The notes under the pieces are model-generated. The model had not been told where the DNA came from, ran no database searches, and saw nothing but the letters and a program-made list of their open reading frames with translations. This document shows, piece after piece, positions 1 to 8,811 of a stretch of 57,792 nt of DNA. Within the stretch, counting starts at the first letter, position 1. Each line of letters starts with the position of its first letter. Made by a program: the position numbers and the translations under genes. This stretch comes from Filifactor villosus (GTDB lineage Bacteria > Bacillota > Clostridia > Peptostreptococcales > Filifactoraceae), in NCBI RefSeq assembly GCF_042652965.1, contig NZ_JBHSHL010000045.1:1-57792 (forward strand), given 5' to 3'.

Positions 1-854
1 CTTGTTTTCTCTTTGTTCTCTGTCGTTTTTAATGTCCATTCAAGTTTTTTCGGTTTTTCAAACAGATTGGTTCCCGATGTCCTTGGATATTCCACTGCTT
101 CTACCCGCTCAACGATCTGTTTTGAGATTTCTTCAATCAGTTTTTTGTTTTTTTCCTGTTTTGTTTTGTCTTGCTGTACTCTGCTGTTACCTCCAAAACT
201 TGTTCGTCTGTACCAAAACTCATATCCGTTGATATGAACAGGATATTTTCGTTTTAAAATAAATTTTAACCATTTTCTCCAGTCTTCATTATATTCCTTT
301 TCTATTTCGTCATAAGCATTTATTTCAAGAAGATCTTTTTTTCTTATCCCAGCTGTGATGACTAGAAAGTTCTCCGTCTTTAGCTTCTCTGAATCAAACG
401 GTTTCATCCACAAGTATTCCTGCTCTTGAAACCCTACTGTGTCTGTGTAAGCCCAAGAGGCTTCAGGATTAAAGTACAGACCGAAATAGATCTTTTCTAC
501 ATAAGTCGGCTCGATCAAGTCATCCGCATCCAAGGGAATAATGATGTCGGTCGTGCTTTCTCGGATCGCTCTATTTCTGGCAACAGAAGCTCCTTTGTTT
601 TCTTGATGGATCAACTTTATCCGTTGATCTTTTTTGCACAGTTCTTCTAACTTTTCCGTGCTTTGTGTGCTCCCGTCGTTTACTATGATCCACTCATACC
701 AAGGAAAGGTTTGATTCAATACGCTGTTATAGGTCTGCCAAAAGTACTCTTCTTCATTATAGTAGGCCGTGATGATACTCATCAAGGCTCTTTGCGTTTT
801 GGTATATCTTCTATCCGTTCGTCTCTTCCCCGGCTCTCTTCTATAATCAAACAT
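1..854 (-). CDS. Family 2 glycosyltransferase, C-terminus cut by window edge
   Basis: Translating the minus strand from the ATG at 854 gives an open frame of about 284 codons running off position 1, so the stop lies outside the window. A purine-rich Shine-Dalgarno sequence (GGAGAGGGAG) precedes the start. Near residue 25 the protein has the GT-A opening SIITAYYNEE, then VNDGST, ENKGASVARN and a DADD metal-binding motif. These mark a family 2 glycosyltransferase that transfers a sugar from a nucleotide donor on the cytoplasmic face of the membrane. It follows the ABC exporter ATPase in the same direction and is probably the last gene seen of the polysaccharide operon. The acceptor and the sugar cannot be read from the sequence. 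Confidence 0.85.
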   Translation of the reverse strand, partial: MFDYRREPGKRRTDRRYTKTQRALMSIITAYYNEEEYFWQTYNSVLNQTFPWYEWIIVNDGSTQSTEKLEELCKKDQRIKLIHQENKGASVARNRAIRESTTDIIIPLDADDLIEPTYVEKIYFGLYFNPEASWAYTDTVGFQEQEYLWMKPFDSEKLKTENFLVITAGIRKKDLLEINAYDEIEKEYNEDWRKWLKFILKRKYPVHINGYEFWYRRTSFGGNSRVQQDKTKQEKNKKLIEEISKQIVERVEAVEYPRTSGTNLFEKPKKLEWTLKTTENKEKT

Positions 855-879
855 TCTCTCCCTCTCCTTATTTGTATCA

Positions 880-1617
880 TTAGGTTAAAGTAGATTTTTG
901 ATATTCACCGACCACTTCGTCGACATTCCCATGACATATCATAGTTCCTTTTTCAAGCCATACCGCTTTTTTGCAGATATCTCTGACCTGTTCCAGCGAA
1001 TGTGAGACCAATATAACGGTCGCTCCCGCTTTAGTCACTTCATCAATGCGTTTCTCACACTTTCTTTGAAAGGGAAGGTCTCCCACGGAAAGGATCTCAT
1101 CTACAATCAAGATGTCCGGATCACTGATCGTCGCTATAGAAAATCCCAACCGTGCAATCATTCCGGAAGAAAAGTTTTTGATGGGAACATCAATAAACTC
1201 CCACAGTTGAGCAAAGTCCACAATATCTTCAAACCTCTCTTTAATCTCTTTTCTGGAATATCCTAAGATCGCTCCGTTTAAGTAAATATTTTCTTTTGCT
1301 GACAACTCTATATCAAAACCTGCCCCCAGTTCGATTAACGGAGCTATCGACCCGTACACATTTACTCTTCCCTTTGTAGGTTTCAATACTCCGGCTATAA
1401 TCTTGAGCAAGGTACTTTTCCCTGAACCGTTTAAGCCGATCAGTCCGACAGATTCTCCTCTTTTTATATCAAAAGAAACATTCTTTAATGCCCAAAATTC
1501 TTGGAACATCAATTGTCGTTTCAAGATTTTTATCGCATATTCCTTTATGTTGTCAACCTTCTCTTTGCTCAGATTGAACATCATTGAAACATCTTTGATC
1601 TCAACTATATTATCCAT
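880..1617 (-). CDS. Polysaccharide/teichoic acid ABC exporter, ATP-binding subunit (Wzt/TagH-like)
   Basis: This 245-residue ATPase has Walker A GLNGSGKST, the signature NFSSGM, Walker B DILIVDEIL and an H-loop VSHS, in the expected order. The spacing and the motif IELGAGFD are typical of the exporters that move O-antigen, capsule or teichoic acid chains. It has no C-terminal carbohydrate-binding extension such as longer Wzt proteins carry, so export is probably not gated by recognition of a chain terminus. It lies 25 bp after the permease gene with which it should form the transporter, and the flanking glycosyltransferases supply the probable cargo. Assignment to the exporter family is firm; the cargo is inferred. 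Confidence 0.92.
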   Translation of the reverse strand: MDNIVEIKDVSMMFNLSKEKVDNIKEYAIKILKRQLMFQEFWALKNVSFDIKRGESVGLIGLNGSGKSTLLKIIAGVLKPTKGRVNVYGSIAPLIELGAGFDIELSAKENIYLNGAILGYSRKEIKERFEDIVDFAQLWEFIDVPIKNFSSGMIARLGFSIATISDPDILIVDEILSVGDLPFQRKCEKRIDEVTKAGATVILVSHSLEQVRDICKKAVWLEKGTMICHGNVDEVVGEYQKSTLT

Positions 1618-1642
1618 TTTTCATTTCCTCTTCCAAGATGAA

Positions 1643-2431
1643 TTAAATATAAAGAATAAACTTATCCTGCCTTCTTATAAACACCACGATCCCTATAATC
1701 AGGAACATAAAACCTATCAAAAACAGGTTGATGTGTTGCATCAGCGTCGGTATGTGCCCATCGAGAATAACAAGTCTGAAATAGACAATAAAATGATACA
1801 GCGGATTCATCTCCACGATCGACTTGGCTTCGGGAGGCAGCATCTCCAACGGATAGAACAGTGGCGTTAAATACATCCATATCAGCGTAAACACTCCATA
1901 AAGATGTACCAAATCTCTAAAAAATACAGTATATACAGACAATACAAGACTTAGACCTGTCGTGAACATCATCAGGCAAATGATCGGATAAACAGCAAAT
2001 ATCATAGTGGGATGGAAGGTCGATTTTGTAACGACCATCACGATCAACAGAGCTATGAACGAAAAACATAGATTTACCAAAGATGACATTACTCTTGAAA
2101 GCGGAAACAGATACTTAGGAATATAGACCTTCTTTATCAAAGATGCATTCCCTATTATTGCAGTCTGTGCCTGTGTAGTAGCCTCCGAGTTGAATGAAAA
2201 CAGCAAACTTCCTGTTAAATAATAGACCGGAAAATTCTCAATATTGGAGCGAAAAATAGTAGAAAATACAACTGTTAGAACAGCCATCATCATCAATGGG
2301 TTCAATACCGTCCACAGTATCCCGAGAAATGATTTTCTATATCTTACCTTAATATCTCTGATCACAAGTTCCCTAAGCAGATCCTTGTACTTATTAAATC
2401 CGAAAAAATACCCTCTAATCTTCTCAAACAT
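1643..2431 (-). CDS. Polysaccharide ABC exporter permease (Wzm/TagG-like, ABC-2 type)
   Basis: This 262-residue membrane protein opens with LLRELVIRDIKVRYRKSFLG, the hallmark of ABC-2 polysaccharide permeases, followed by ILWTVLNPLMMM. About six hydrophobic segments follow, with the motif WMYLTPLFYPLEMLP late in the protein. It should form the membrane channel for the ATPase encoded directly downstream. The pair would carry a lipid-linked glycan across the cytoplasmic membrane. The start at 2431 lies 13 bp past the end of the preceding glycosyltransferase, so the genes are probably co-transcribed. Length and architecture are normal for the family. Confidence 0.92.
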   Translation of the reverse strand: MFEKIRGYFFGFNKYKDLLRELVIRDIKVRYRKSFLGILWTVLNPLMMMAVLTVVFSTIFRSNIENFPVYYLTGSLLFSFNSEATTQAQTAIIGNASLIKKVYIPKYLFPLSRVMSSLVNLCFSFIALLIVMVVTKSTFHPTMIFAVYPIICLMMFTTGLSLVLSVYTVFFRDLVHLYGVFTLIWMYLTPLFYPLEMLPPEAKSIVEMNPLYHFIVYFRLVILDGHIPTLMQHINLFLIGFMFLIIGIVVFIRRQDKFILYI

Positions 2432-2444
2432 ATATGTTCTCCAT

Positions 2445-3251
2445 CTATCTCAACCTTTTATAAAAAAGATCTTTTATTTTCTCCAACAGTTGTTTCGGTA
2501 TCAGACCTACGATGACGGGTTTTATGATGAAGATGTCGTACACATGGCTTATCCCCAGTTTTCTAAAACCCTTCATCCTTACTTTGACTTCATCGAGTCG
2601 ATACTTGAACTTTCTGCGTTTCAACGAGTCTTTATTTTCCCTTACAAGATACAGATATTGTTGAATATTGGCTCCCCTGTACCCCTTGGAATACAGATCC
2701 ATAAACAAATCATAATCTTCACAGCGACGAGTTTCTTTCGCTACCCGATACAGATTTTCCTTTCGCGAAAAAACCTCCCGTCTATACACTATGCTCGCAT
2801 GCATAAAAGGAGGTGTCAGCAAAAAATCCTTCTTTTCCGGATACTCCTTCAAATCATAATGACCCCAGACTTCATGGTCAAAATATTCAATGTTGGAGCC
2901 TACAAACCCGATCCTTGGATGGCTCCTCAAAAACTCCACCTGTTTTTCAAGCCTTTGCGGATGAGAAATATCATCTGCATCCTGTCTGGCCAAGTAGATC
3001 CCTTTCGACTCCTCAATACAGCGGTTTAAAGAATATGCCAAACCTCGATTGGTTTCGTTACAGATGACAACGATCCTTGGATCCGAGTTTTTGAGTTCGG
3101 AGAACACCTCTGTATTTACGGTGCTCCCATCATCGCAGATAACAAACTCAAAGTCTTGAAATGTCTGCGTTAAAACAGAGGATACCGAATCAAAGATCTG
3201 CTTTTTATCCGGGTTGTAAACTCCCATAATCACCGAAACTTCAACCTTCAC
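2445..3251 (-). CDS. Family 2 glycosyltransferase
   Basis: The 268-residue product begins VSVIMGVYNPDKKQIFDSVS, then has ICDDGST near residue 40, ETNRGLAYSLN and a QDADD metal-binding motif near residue 90. This is the usual order of a GT-A fold family 2 transferase. It has no transmembrane segment and should work at the cytoplasmic face on a lipid-linked acceptor. The gene starts 1 bp after the epimerase stop and precedes the exporter permease by 13 bp, so the genes are probably translated from one message. Substrate specificity cannot be assigned. Confidence 0.88.
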   Translation of the reverse strand: MKVEVSVIMGVYNPDKKQIFDSVSSVLTQTFQDFEFVICDDGSTVNTEVFSELKNSDPRIVVICNETNRGLAYSLNRCIEESKGIYLARQDADDISHPQRLEKQVEFLRSHPRIGFVGSNIEYFDHEVWGHYDLKEYPEKKDFLLTPPFMHASIVYRREVFSRKENLYRVAKETRRCEDYDLFMDLYSKGYRGANIQQYLYLVRENKDSLKRRKFKYRLDEVKVRMKGFRKLGISHVYDIFIIKPVIVGLIPKQLLEKIKDLFYKRLR

Positions 3252-3252
3252 C

Positions 3253-4176
3253 CTACACCCCGCATTCTCTCCTATAATAATCCACGGTGTTGCTTATCCC
3301 CTTCTCAAAGGAACAGGTCGGTTCCCAACCGAAGTCTTTTTTCATTTTCTCAAAACTCATATAGCTGTGGAGGATGTCTCCCTTTCTCTCCCCGACATAG
3401 ATCGGTCCGTCCTGAAAACCGATCTCTTTTTTGATGATCTCAAATACTTCGTTGACCGAGATCCTCGTATTTGTACAAAGGTTGTAGAGACCGTTTTGCT
3501 CCGAGAGCGCCGCGAGAAGATTTGCCCGTGCGATGTCTTCGACATAGACAAAGTCCCTTGTCTGCTTACCGTCTCCGAAGATACTCGGACGTTCTTCCTT
3601 GAGCATTTTTTCGCAGAAGATGGAGATCACTCCGCCTTCCCCCGTGGAGTCCTGTCTGGGTCCATAGACATTCGAATAACGAAAGATCGTGTACCCCATC
3701 TTGTAAAGTCTGTGATAGAGCTTGATATACTGCTCCGCCGCATACTTCGACGCCCCGTAGTTCGATATCATATCGGTCGGGTGCTCCTCATCGATCGGCA
3801 GATACTGCGGCTCACCGAAGACGGCAGCCGTAGAAGGATAGACAAACTTCTTCACCCCCGCCTTTCTGGAGGCCTCAAGCAGGTTCAAGGTCCCCATGAT
3901 ATTGATCTTTTCATCTTCCAAAGGATCTTGTAGAGACTTGCTGACCGAGATCTGCGCGGCCTGATGCACGACCGCATCGGGACCGATCTTCTGAAAAAGT
4001 TCTTCGATTCCTTCATCCCTGATATCCATTTGAATGAACTTCGCCCTTTCAGCCACGTTTTTTCTATCTCCGTGAGAGAGGTTGTCGATTACATAGACCT
4101 CATGACCTTCTTTCACAAAACAGTCGACAATGTGAGAGCCGATAAACCCCGCTCCTCCGGTAACAACGATCTTCAT
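3253..4176 (-). CDS. NAD-dependent sugar epimerase/dehydratase (UDP-glucose 4-epimerase-like)
   Basis: This 307-residue extended short-chain dehydrogenase/reductase has the NAD-binding loop GGAGFIGSH at residues 7-15, an acidic residue after the second strand (VIDNLSHG), PSTAAVFG, and the catalytic YGASK (Tyr and Lys). The C-terminal part resembles UDP-glucose or UDP-N-acetylglucosamine 4-epimerases. It would make the nucleotide sugar used by the glycosyltransferases downstream. It is the first gene of the operon, with about 1 kb of repeat-filled DNA upstream. Choosing between glucose, GlcNAc or uronic acid substrates would need a phylogeny. Confidence 0.88.
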   Translation of the reverse strand: MKIVVTGGAGFIGSHIVDCFVKEGHEVYVIDNLSHGDRKNVAERAKFIQMDIRDEGIEELFQKIGPDAVVHQAAQISVSKSLQDPLEDEKINIMGTLNLLEASRKAGVKKFVYPSTAAVFGEPQYLPIDEEHPTDMISNYGASKYAAEQYIKLYHRLYKMGYTIFRYSNVYGPRQDSTGEGGVISIFCEKMLKEERPSIFGDGKQTRDFVYVEDIARANLLAALSEQNGLYNLCTNTRISVNEVFEIIKKEIGFQDGPIYVGERKGDILHSYMSFEKMKKDFGWEPTCSFEKGISNTVDYYRRECGV

Positions 4177-4494
4177 TTTACTTACCTTCCCTTTCGCCGG
4201 CGATCCCGTCCGAATACCCTACCTCAATCTTAAGAACTCGGATACGGATCTTTCTTTCAAATAAGGTGTTTCTACTCAAAGCCGATACCATTGTCTAAAA
4301 ATGCCTTCCACAGAAATGATACAAACTCTACTACTATTCTCCAACAGAAGGTTATATCTATGGAAGTAGCGCACAAAGACACAAAATAATCTTCCGATCG
4401 TTTGGAGAAATACAGAACTCCTTTCAAGTCAACACTTTCGGAAATATGTTGTCCAAGAAAAACTCAACTCCTTATAATCTTCCAAATTATGCGA

Positions 4495-4584
4495 TACTTC
4501 CCTGTTTTGCGACTGAAAAAAATTCGTTCTATCTTCCATGGTATACAATCGCCGATATCGATAACTCAAACGAATAACAGTATA
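4495..4584. repeat. Dispersed repeat family A, degenerate copy
   Basis: The right side reads ATAACTCAAACGAATAACAG followed by TATA, matching the end of other family A copies. The core 'CTATCTTCCATGG' matches 'CTTCTATGG' of the reverse-oriented consensus. The left boundary is uncertain. Confidence 0.5.
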
Positions 4585-4659
4585 ACATACATAGAACTCC
4601 GACACCGTTAAACAAATCATAGCATAAGAAAACACTGCCAAAAAGAAAATTCTCGATTT

Positions 4660-4737
4660 CCCTTTTGCATCTATAAAATTGCGAAGTTTTTTACAGCAGT
4701 ATTTTCACGAATTCCATCCTTCCTACATCATTGATTT
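4660..4737 (-). repeat. Dispersed repeat family B copy, adjoining family A
   Basis: Read on the minus strand it contains GAAGGATGGAATTCGTGAAA, similar to the family B core seen at 5084, 34740-34865, 38768-38880 and 57451. It abuts the family A copy that starts at 4738. This is a degenerate match judged by eye. Confidence 0.45.
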
Positions 4738-4876
4738 TATACTGATTTTCGAGCGGTGTTGACCTATTTCATTATTTAACTTGAACTCTACTGATATCAA
4801 TGACCCCTGTTTCGAAGGGAAACATCTTCTCGTTTGCAGGAACGGACACTTTCGTTTTTCAATCGGATAACAGTAC
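4738..4876. repeat. Dispersed repeat family A copy
   Basis: It begins TATACTGATTTTCGAGCGG and ends TCAATCGGATAACAGTA, an imperfect terminal inverted repeat of the family A kind. At about 139 bp it is longer than the 110-bp copies. Confidence 0.55.
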
Positions 4877-5049
4877 CGACAAATCCACACTTACAAATAC
4901 TCAGTTTTTTCCTTATACTAGTTTAAACAATATCTTCCTATAAATCAACATCATAGGGCAAAATAATTTGAGGAAAGCCTGTAGGAATCGTCCTGCATTA
5001 CAGATCCTTTTCGATGAAACCTCGGAGAATATCCCTATGAAAATACCGT

Positions 5050-5165
5050 ATCGTTCAAAAGATCAGCAAAAAGTCGATTTTATATGAAGGATGAAGTTCT
5101 TGAACATTGTTATTTGACAAACTTTCGCATTTTGGAAACTCAAAGGAAAATTGGAAGTTTGCCTT
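5050..5165 (+). repeat. Dispersed repeat family B copy
   Basis: From 5084 the plus strand reads ATGAAGGATGAAGTTCTTGA, then TTATTTGACAAACTTTCGC. The conceptual peptide MKDEVLEHCYLTN resembles MNNEFLESVDLTK from the copy upstream of the MocR gene. It lies just 3' of the last prepilin gene and runs against it. The reading frame continues as antisense of that gene and is not proposed as a real protein. Confidence 0.5.
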
Positions 5166-5179
5166 TGTGCGGTGCTTCC

Positions 5180-5758
5180 CTACCTTTTCTTACCGAGGGT
5201 CAGTATGCGGCTGACTTCAGTCTTGACCTTACCGGCCACAGCAACGACGGTCAACCGATAGGACTTATCCCCCGCTTTTTCCATCCTGAGTTCTGCCACT
5301 CCTGTAGCCGCTTCATAAACTCCACTTACGGAAAGATCCGGAGAATTTCGATGGGAGAATCTCACCGGTCTTCTTTCTTCCTCGGGATGGAGGGTGATGA
5401 CCTGCTCGAATTCCTTAAGTCCTTCTTTTGCGATTGTACTCTCTTCGGTCTTTTTCACCTTGACCTTCTTATACTGCATCAACCTAAGACGTTTGACCCT
5501 TATCTCTCCTTCGGGCACATCGGTGTAAGTTGCTCCGTCCACGTCCTCAAGAGCATTTATTTTACTTGAGGCCCGGAACTCGACCTGAAGGGTATCGAGG
5601 GCATCCTCCGCGATCATCTGACCCCTGTGTCTGTCAAGACTTCGGTCGATATATCGACGGCTCGTGATCGAGGCCTGAGCAAGATAGAACACCAACAGGG
5701 CAAACAGCGCGATCGCGATCAAAACTTCCATCAGGACAAAACCTCTACGGTTCCTCAT
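5180..5758 (-). CDS. Prepilin-type minor pilin/pseudopilin
   Basis: The 192-residue product starts MRNRRGFVLMEVLIAIALFA: a short basic leader, a Gly at the cleavage site, a Glu at position 5 of the mature protein and a hydrophobic helix. This is the class III signal cut and methylated by prepilin peptidase. The rest is a soluble domain with no family I recognise. The start overlaps the end of the upstream prepilin gene by 14 bp, so the two are translationally linked. As the last gene of the cluster it is probably a minor pilin or tip component. A weak inverted repeat (GGAAG/CTTCC) beyond the stop may be a terminator. Confidence 0.82.
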   Translation of the reverse strand: MRNRRGFVLMEVLIAIALFALLVFYLAQASITSRRYIDRSLDRHRGQMIAEDALDTLQVEFRASSKINALEDVDGATYTDVPEGEIRVKRLRLMQYKKVKVKKTEESTIAKEGLKEFEQVITLHPEEERRPVRFSHRNSPDLSVSGVYEAATGVAELRMEKAGDKSYRLTVVAVAGKVKTEVSRILTLGKKR

Positions 5759-6224
5759 AGATATGCACCCTCCCCGTCGTCGGAACGATCGTCAGCTTGA
5801 AACTCATCTTCTTTCCTTTTGCGTCCCCGAAATAAATGGTCATATGTTTGCTTTTTTCGTTCGCCGACTTCAGTCCAAAGGAGTACTCCGCTTTTTTCAG
5901 AGGGAAGTAGGTGCTTTCGTCCACGGAGTCAAAGATGCCGAAATCGCCCTTGAGTTCCTTGTGGTAGAATTTTTTCTTTGTGATCTCATCGCTCAAGGTA
6001 TAGGAATACCCTCCTCCTTCCAACTTCTCGAACTCGAAATAAGCCTTTGTTATCTCCTTGTTTTTTACCAAACTCCTTCCGTACTGCATCGCGTCCTGAA
6101 ATTCGTAGGCAGCCGTTTTTTGCATGACAAAACTCACCTGTTTTCTCGACAGGCTGTAGATCCCCATCGAGGCCAGGATCGCTACGACGATAATGATCTC
6201 AAACAGAAGATATCCCCTTCTCAT
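5745..6224 (-). CDS. Prepilin-type minor pilin/pseudopilin
   Basis: The ATG at 6224 is preferred over an upstream in-frame start at 6257 because AGGAGG lies about 8 bp before it and the product then starts MRRGYLLFEIIIVVAILA, a proper class III signal. That gives 159 residues, with Gly before the cleavage point and Glu at position 5. The hydrophobic helix would pack into the pilus core. The soluble part contains a short beta-rich segment with a YFPLKKAEYSFGLKS stretch but no named domain. It is the third of four prepilin-like genes in a row. Confidence 0.82.
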   Translation of the reverse strand: MRRGYLLFEIIIVVAILASMGIYSLSRKQVSFVMQKTAAYEFQDAMQYGRSLVKNKEITKAYFEFEKLEGGGYSYTLSDEITKKKFYHKELKGDFGIFDSVDESTYFPLKKAEYSFGLKSANEKSKHMTIYFGDAKGKKMSFKLTIVPTTGRVHIYEEP

Positions 6225-6281
6225 CCAAGCACCTCCTTGACCGACCCGGTCCAACATGCAGTCTTTTTTAAAAAAACGTTT

Positions 6282-6896
6282 CTACTCATAGTATACGGTC
6301 TTGACATAGTTCTCCCAGTCTATCTCAGGTATCCGACCGATGAGATCCGCGTTGGTCTCTCCCGGAGCAAGATCAAAGAGATCTTCGTCCATATCCGCAA
6401 GGGGAAGGATGATGATCAGAGCTCCCGATATCGTACTCTCCTCGCCTCCTCTTGTGATCCTCGCCCCATATTCCATCCTCAAGGCAGGCCTCTTCTGTCG
6501 GGTGTAGGTTTCGTAGTCGATCTTATAGATCTCTTTGAGTTCAAGGTAGACTGTACTTGCATCCATAGCAGTATTAAGGCTCGGATTGCTCAGATCCCTA
6601 TGGTTCTTGGGAAATTGATTGAGGTATTCGATTTCCATAGAGGTCTTGTTCAAGGTGACCTCCCTTGTTTTCAGCGATTCCAACATCTGATCCCACACCT
6701 GTGAAGAGCACAGTAGGGCGTATTCTTCCATCAACATCTTCAAACTGTTCTCGTCCAACTCCCGTTGCAAAAACCTTCCCCTTGCTCCTTCTCCCCGGAT
6801 TCGAAACGACGCTCCGAAGGTCAGGGCTGTAACGGAGGTCAGGATGGCAGTACAAATAAGGATCGTCGTCAACAATATGCTCCCTCTTCTGCGCAT
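6282..6896 (-). CDS. PilX-like/pseudopilin-like membrane-anchored protein
   Basis: The 204-residue product starts MRRRGSILLTTILICTAILT, a basic stretch and hydrophobic helix like a prepilin but without the usual Glu at position 5. That pattern fits PilX/GspK-type tip pseudopilins, which often lack Glu5. The remainder is hydrophilic with no recognised domain. Its ATG overlaps the stop of the upstream prepilin gene at 6896, which suggests coupled translation. Its role as a pilus-tip component is inferred from position and N-terminus. Confidence 0.7.
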   Translation of the reverse strand: MRRRGSILLTTILICTAILTSVTALTFGASFRIRGEGARGRFLQRELDENSLKMLMEEYALLCSSQVWDQMLESLKTREVTLNKTSMEIEYLNQFPKNHRDLSNPSLNTAMDASTVYLELKEIYKIDYETYTRQKRPALRMEYGARITRGGEESTISGALIIILPLADMDEDLFDLAPGETNADLIGRIPEIDWENYVKTVYYE

Positions 6897-7252
6897 CAGT
6901 CTCCCCCTCCTCTCTCCAGAAAAACATACCTTCCGCCTTCCCTGCCGTCCTCCTCATAGATGAGGGTATTCTTATCTACGGTAATCTCATAGTCTCCGAG
7001 TCTAATCACCGCCTCTTCTTCCGACAGGAAGCAGCCTTCGCCCGTTTGTTTTGCCAAGATTGCCGTTCTGATCCTATCTCGGGCCTCCGCTTCTTGTTCA
7101 AGCTCCTCTTCCACCTTCATATGTACCGTCATCGCCTTTGCCACATAGGTGATACACAGAAGAAAGATTCCCATCGCCAAAATGACCTCCAAGAGGACAT
7201 AGCCCCTTCTCTTCACCTTCCTCACCCGACCTTCCATAGAATGATCCGACAC
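6896..7252 (-). CDS. Prepilin-type minor pilin
   Basis: The N-terminus contains KRRGYVLLEVILAMGIFLL, a class III signal with Gly and Glu5. The longest frame starts with GTG at 7252 (118 residues). An internal GTG at 7219 preceded by GAGG would give MKRRGYVLLE..., the leader length seen in its neighbours, and is a credible alternative. The soluble part is short and Glu-rich. The gene is separated from the upstream membrane-protein gene by about 300 bp carrying a repeat, and it overlaps the next gene downstream by one base. Confidence 0.75.
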   Translation of the reverse strand: MSDHSMEGRVRKVKRRGYVLLEVILAMGIFLLCITYVAKAMTVHMKVEEELEQEAEARDRIRTAILAKQTGEGCFLSEEEAVIRLGDYEITVDKNTLIYEEDGREGGRYVFLERGGGD

Positions 7253-7373
7253 TCATACCCCTTTGTGCGAGCCGAAGAAAGGGGTACCGTACTATTATGG
7301 AAACCGTACGGAGACAGACTTCCGTTGTTTCCTTGGATTTATCAAATACAAAGGTATGCCGTATCCGCATTTT

Positions 7374-7488
7374 TATACTATTCTCCAATAGATAGAAGTA
7401 TGGATATCTCTGTTTTTCAACCGACGAAAAATCAGTCTATCTTCTACGACAGAGCGTTTATATCCATAACTCAAAAGAAGAATGGTAT
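7374..7488 (-). repeat. Dispersed repeat family A copy (reverse orientation)
   Basis: It begins TATACTATTCTCCAATAGA and ends CAAAAGAAGAATGGTAT. The interior 'TGGATATC...GACGAAAAA...CTTCTA' follows the reverse complement of the 8687-8796 copy. It sits inside the pilus gene cluster, between two genes of the same direction. Confidence 0.7.
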
Positions 7489-7504
7489 TAAAAATTTCAT
7501 CCCT

Positions 7505-7532
7505 CCTATAAAGCGGATCTTATGCCGCTTGT
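7505..7532 (-). terminator. Possible weak terminator after the 143-aa pilus accessory gene
   Basis: On the minus strand AAGCGG and CCGCTT form a 6-bp stem around an 8-base loop, followed by TTTATAGG. The U-tract is poor, so this is tentative. Confidence 0.3.
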
Positions 7533-7557
7533 TCGAATTGTGCAGTATTTCCCTTTT

Positions 7558-7989
7558 TTATTTGTTCCCATATGCACTTTTTACTCTTATCGTCCACAGA
7601 TTTTCATCCCCGACCTCCTTGTCGAGATAGACGAGCTTGTAATTCGAACTCTTCCAAATCTCGTCCTCCAGCAGCCTCCTCACATCCTCGTCATCGGCAA
7701 AAAACGCATATTCCATCCTCATATCTTCTCCCTCGTCCGAGATCAGATTCTTTTCCTTCGCCTCGATGTTATAGTTTTCCAAGGTGCGATCCAAGAGTTC
7801 GACCGCCTCCTCCTGAGAGGGAAGATTCGGCGATCTTGCAAACAATGCTTCTTCCTTCAGTTGCAGCTTGGTTTCATACTCCATACTGCCCTGTTTCCAG
7901 CGATAAATGTCTCTGATCTTCGGATAATAGACCAGAGCCGCTTCAAGGATAAGAAAAATCGCAAGAACAACGATGTATCTCTTCTTCAT
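7558..7989 (-). CDS. Small membrane-anchored pilus-cluster protein (PilO-like position)
   Basis: The 143-residue protein has a basic start (MKKRYIVV), a single N-terminal transmembrane helix and a hydrophilic remainder rich in Glu and Lys. No domain was recognised. The gene overlaps the end of the preceding 132-residue membrane protein by 4 bp. Position after pilB and pilC, and the bitopic topology, suggest a PilN/PilO-like scaffold role linking the motor to the pilus base. This is inferred from context and shape only. Confidence 0.65.
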   Translation of the reverse strand: MKKRYIVVLAIFLILEAALVYYPKIRDIYRWKQGSMEYETKLQLKEEALFARSPNLPSQEEAVELLDRTLENYNIEAKEKNLISDEGEDMRMEYAFFADDEDVRRLLEDEIWKSSNYKLVYLDKEVGDENLWTIRVKSAYGNK

Positions 7990-8384
7990 TCCGCCACCAC
8001 CAGTATCAATTCATCCCAATGTTTTGTCCCCTTCCCTTCGGAGACGTAGGAGCGATATCCTCTGTTTTTGAGTTCTTCTCTAACCTCGGTAACCTTGTCG
8101 AAGGACACTTTCTCAAGGACCAGCATGATCCTTCCTTCTTGAGTATAGAGGGAAGAGTTGGTCAAAGGCCCTATTACCTCCAGGGTGTCAATCAACATAC
8201 GTGCGGAAAGTTCGACTTCTTCCTCCTCTGCATCCTGCGTCTTCAATGCCTGTCTTTGCTCATAACTCCGGCTTAGAGTTTCGTACTTCTTTTCTTCCGC
8301 CCTTTCAACACTCTCAAGGAAGATGCCGCCCACTGCGACCGTTACCATAAGCAGGGGAAGCCACAGATTCTTCTTCTGCGCCAC
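7986..8384 (-). CDS. Small membrane-anchored pilus-cluster protein (PilN-like position)
   Basis: The 132-residue protein has an N-terminal transmembrane helix (LWLPLLMVTVAVGGIFL), a charged segment likely to form a coiled coil (ESVERAEEKKYETLSRSYEQ) and a small C-terminal domain. That is the layout of PilN/PilO-type inner-membrane proteins, though I see no diagnostic motif. The next gene starts inside its last codons. It is separated from pilC by 427 bp filled with repeats. Confidence 0.65.
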   Translation of the reverse strand: MAQKKNLWLPLLMVTVAVGGIFLESVERAEEKKYETLSRSYEQRQALKTQDAEEEEVELSARMLIDTLEVIGPLTNSSLYTQEGRIMLVLEKVSFDKVTEVREELKNRGYRSYVSEGKGTKHWDELILVVAE

Positions 8385-8582
8385 AGTCCTCTCCTCCTTT
8401 TTTATTCCTCTTACAACACTTCGATACTCCTTCTTCCCTGCCGGGGTCTATTCGAATTGAGCCTTTACACTGCCATCGGTTCGAAGAATTGGTATCGAAA
8501 ATTTTTACTTCTTCATATCCGAAAAATTTTGTTTTGACATCCGGGATATCACTGTACTTCTATTGAAAAATACCCGTTCTCA

Positions 8583-8687
8583 TACTCTTTTCCGATAGAA
8601 AGAGACATCCTATCGATTCTTCAACCGAAAAAATCCGCTTCTCCTTCCTCTATGAAATACAAATCCTTGCTTCCACCGCTTAATACT
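8583..8687 (-). repeat. Dispersed repeat family A copy, joined to the next copy
   Basis: It reads CATACTCTTTTCCGATAGAA at the left and TTAATACTA at the right. The interior CTTCAACCGAAAAA...CCTCTATG follows the reverse consensus. It is directly joined to the copy at 8687 in the opposite orientation. Another partial copy (GTACTTCTATTGAAAAATA) ends near 8575. Confidence 0.5.
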
Positions 8688-8796
8688 ACTATTCTTTTGA
8701 ATAGTGGATATAAACAATCTGTGACCCATAGAAGACAACATAGTTTTTCGTCATCGAAAAATAGATATATCCACACTTCTATTTAAAAATAGTATA
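8687..8796 (+). repeat. Dispersed repeat family A, 110-bp reference copy
   Basis: The left end is TACTATTCTTTTGAATAGTG and the right end TCTATTTAAAAATAGTATA, which pair as an imperfect terminal inverted repeat bounded by TA. It matches the 35469-35578 copy over the same 110 bp with about seven differences by eye. It encodes nothing and ends 16 bp before the pilC stop. Confidence 0.8.
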
Positions 8797-8811
8797 AGAT
8801 AAGTAATCGTC

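Noticed and set aside
4495..8796. CRISPR array
   Set aside because: The repeats are about 110 bp, irregularly spaced and in both orientations, with no unique spacers of constant length and no cas genes.
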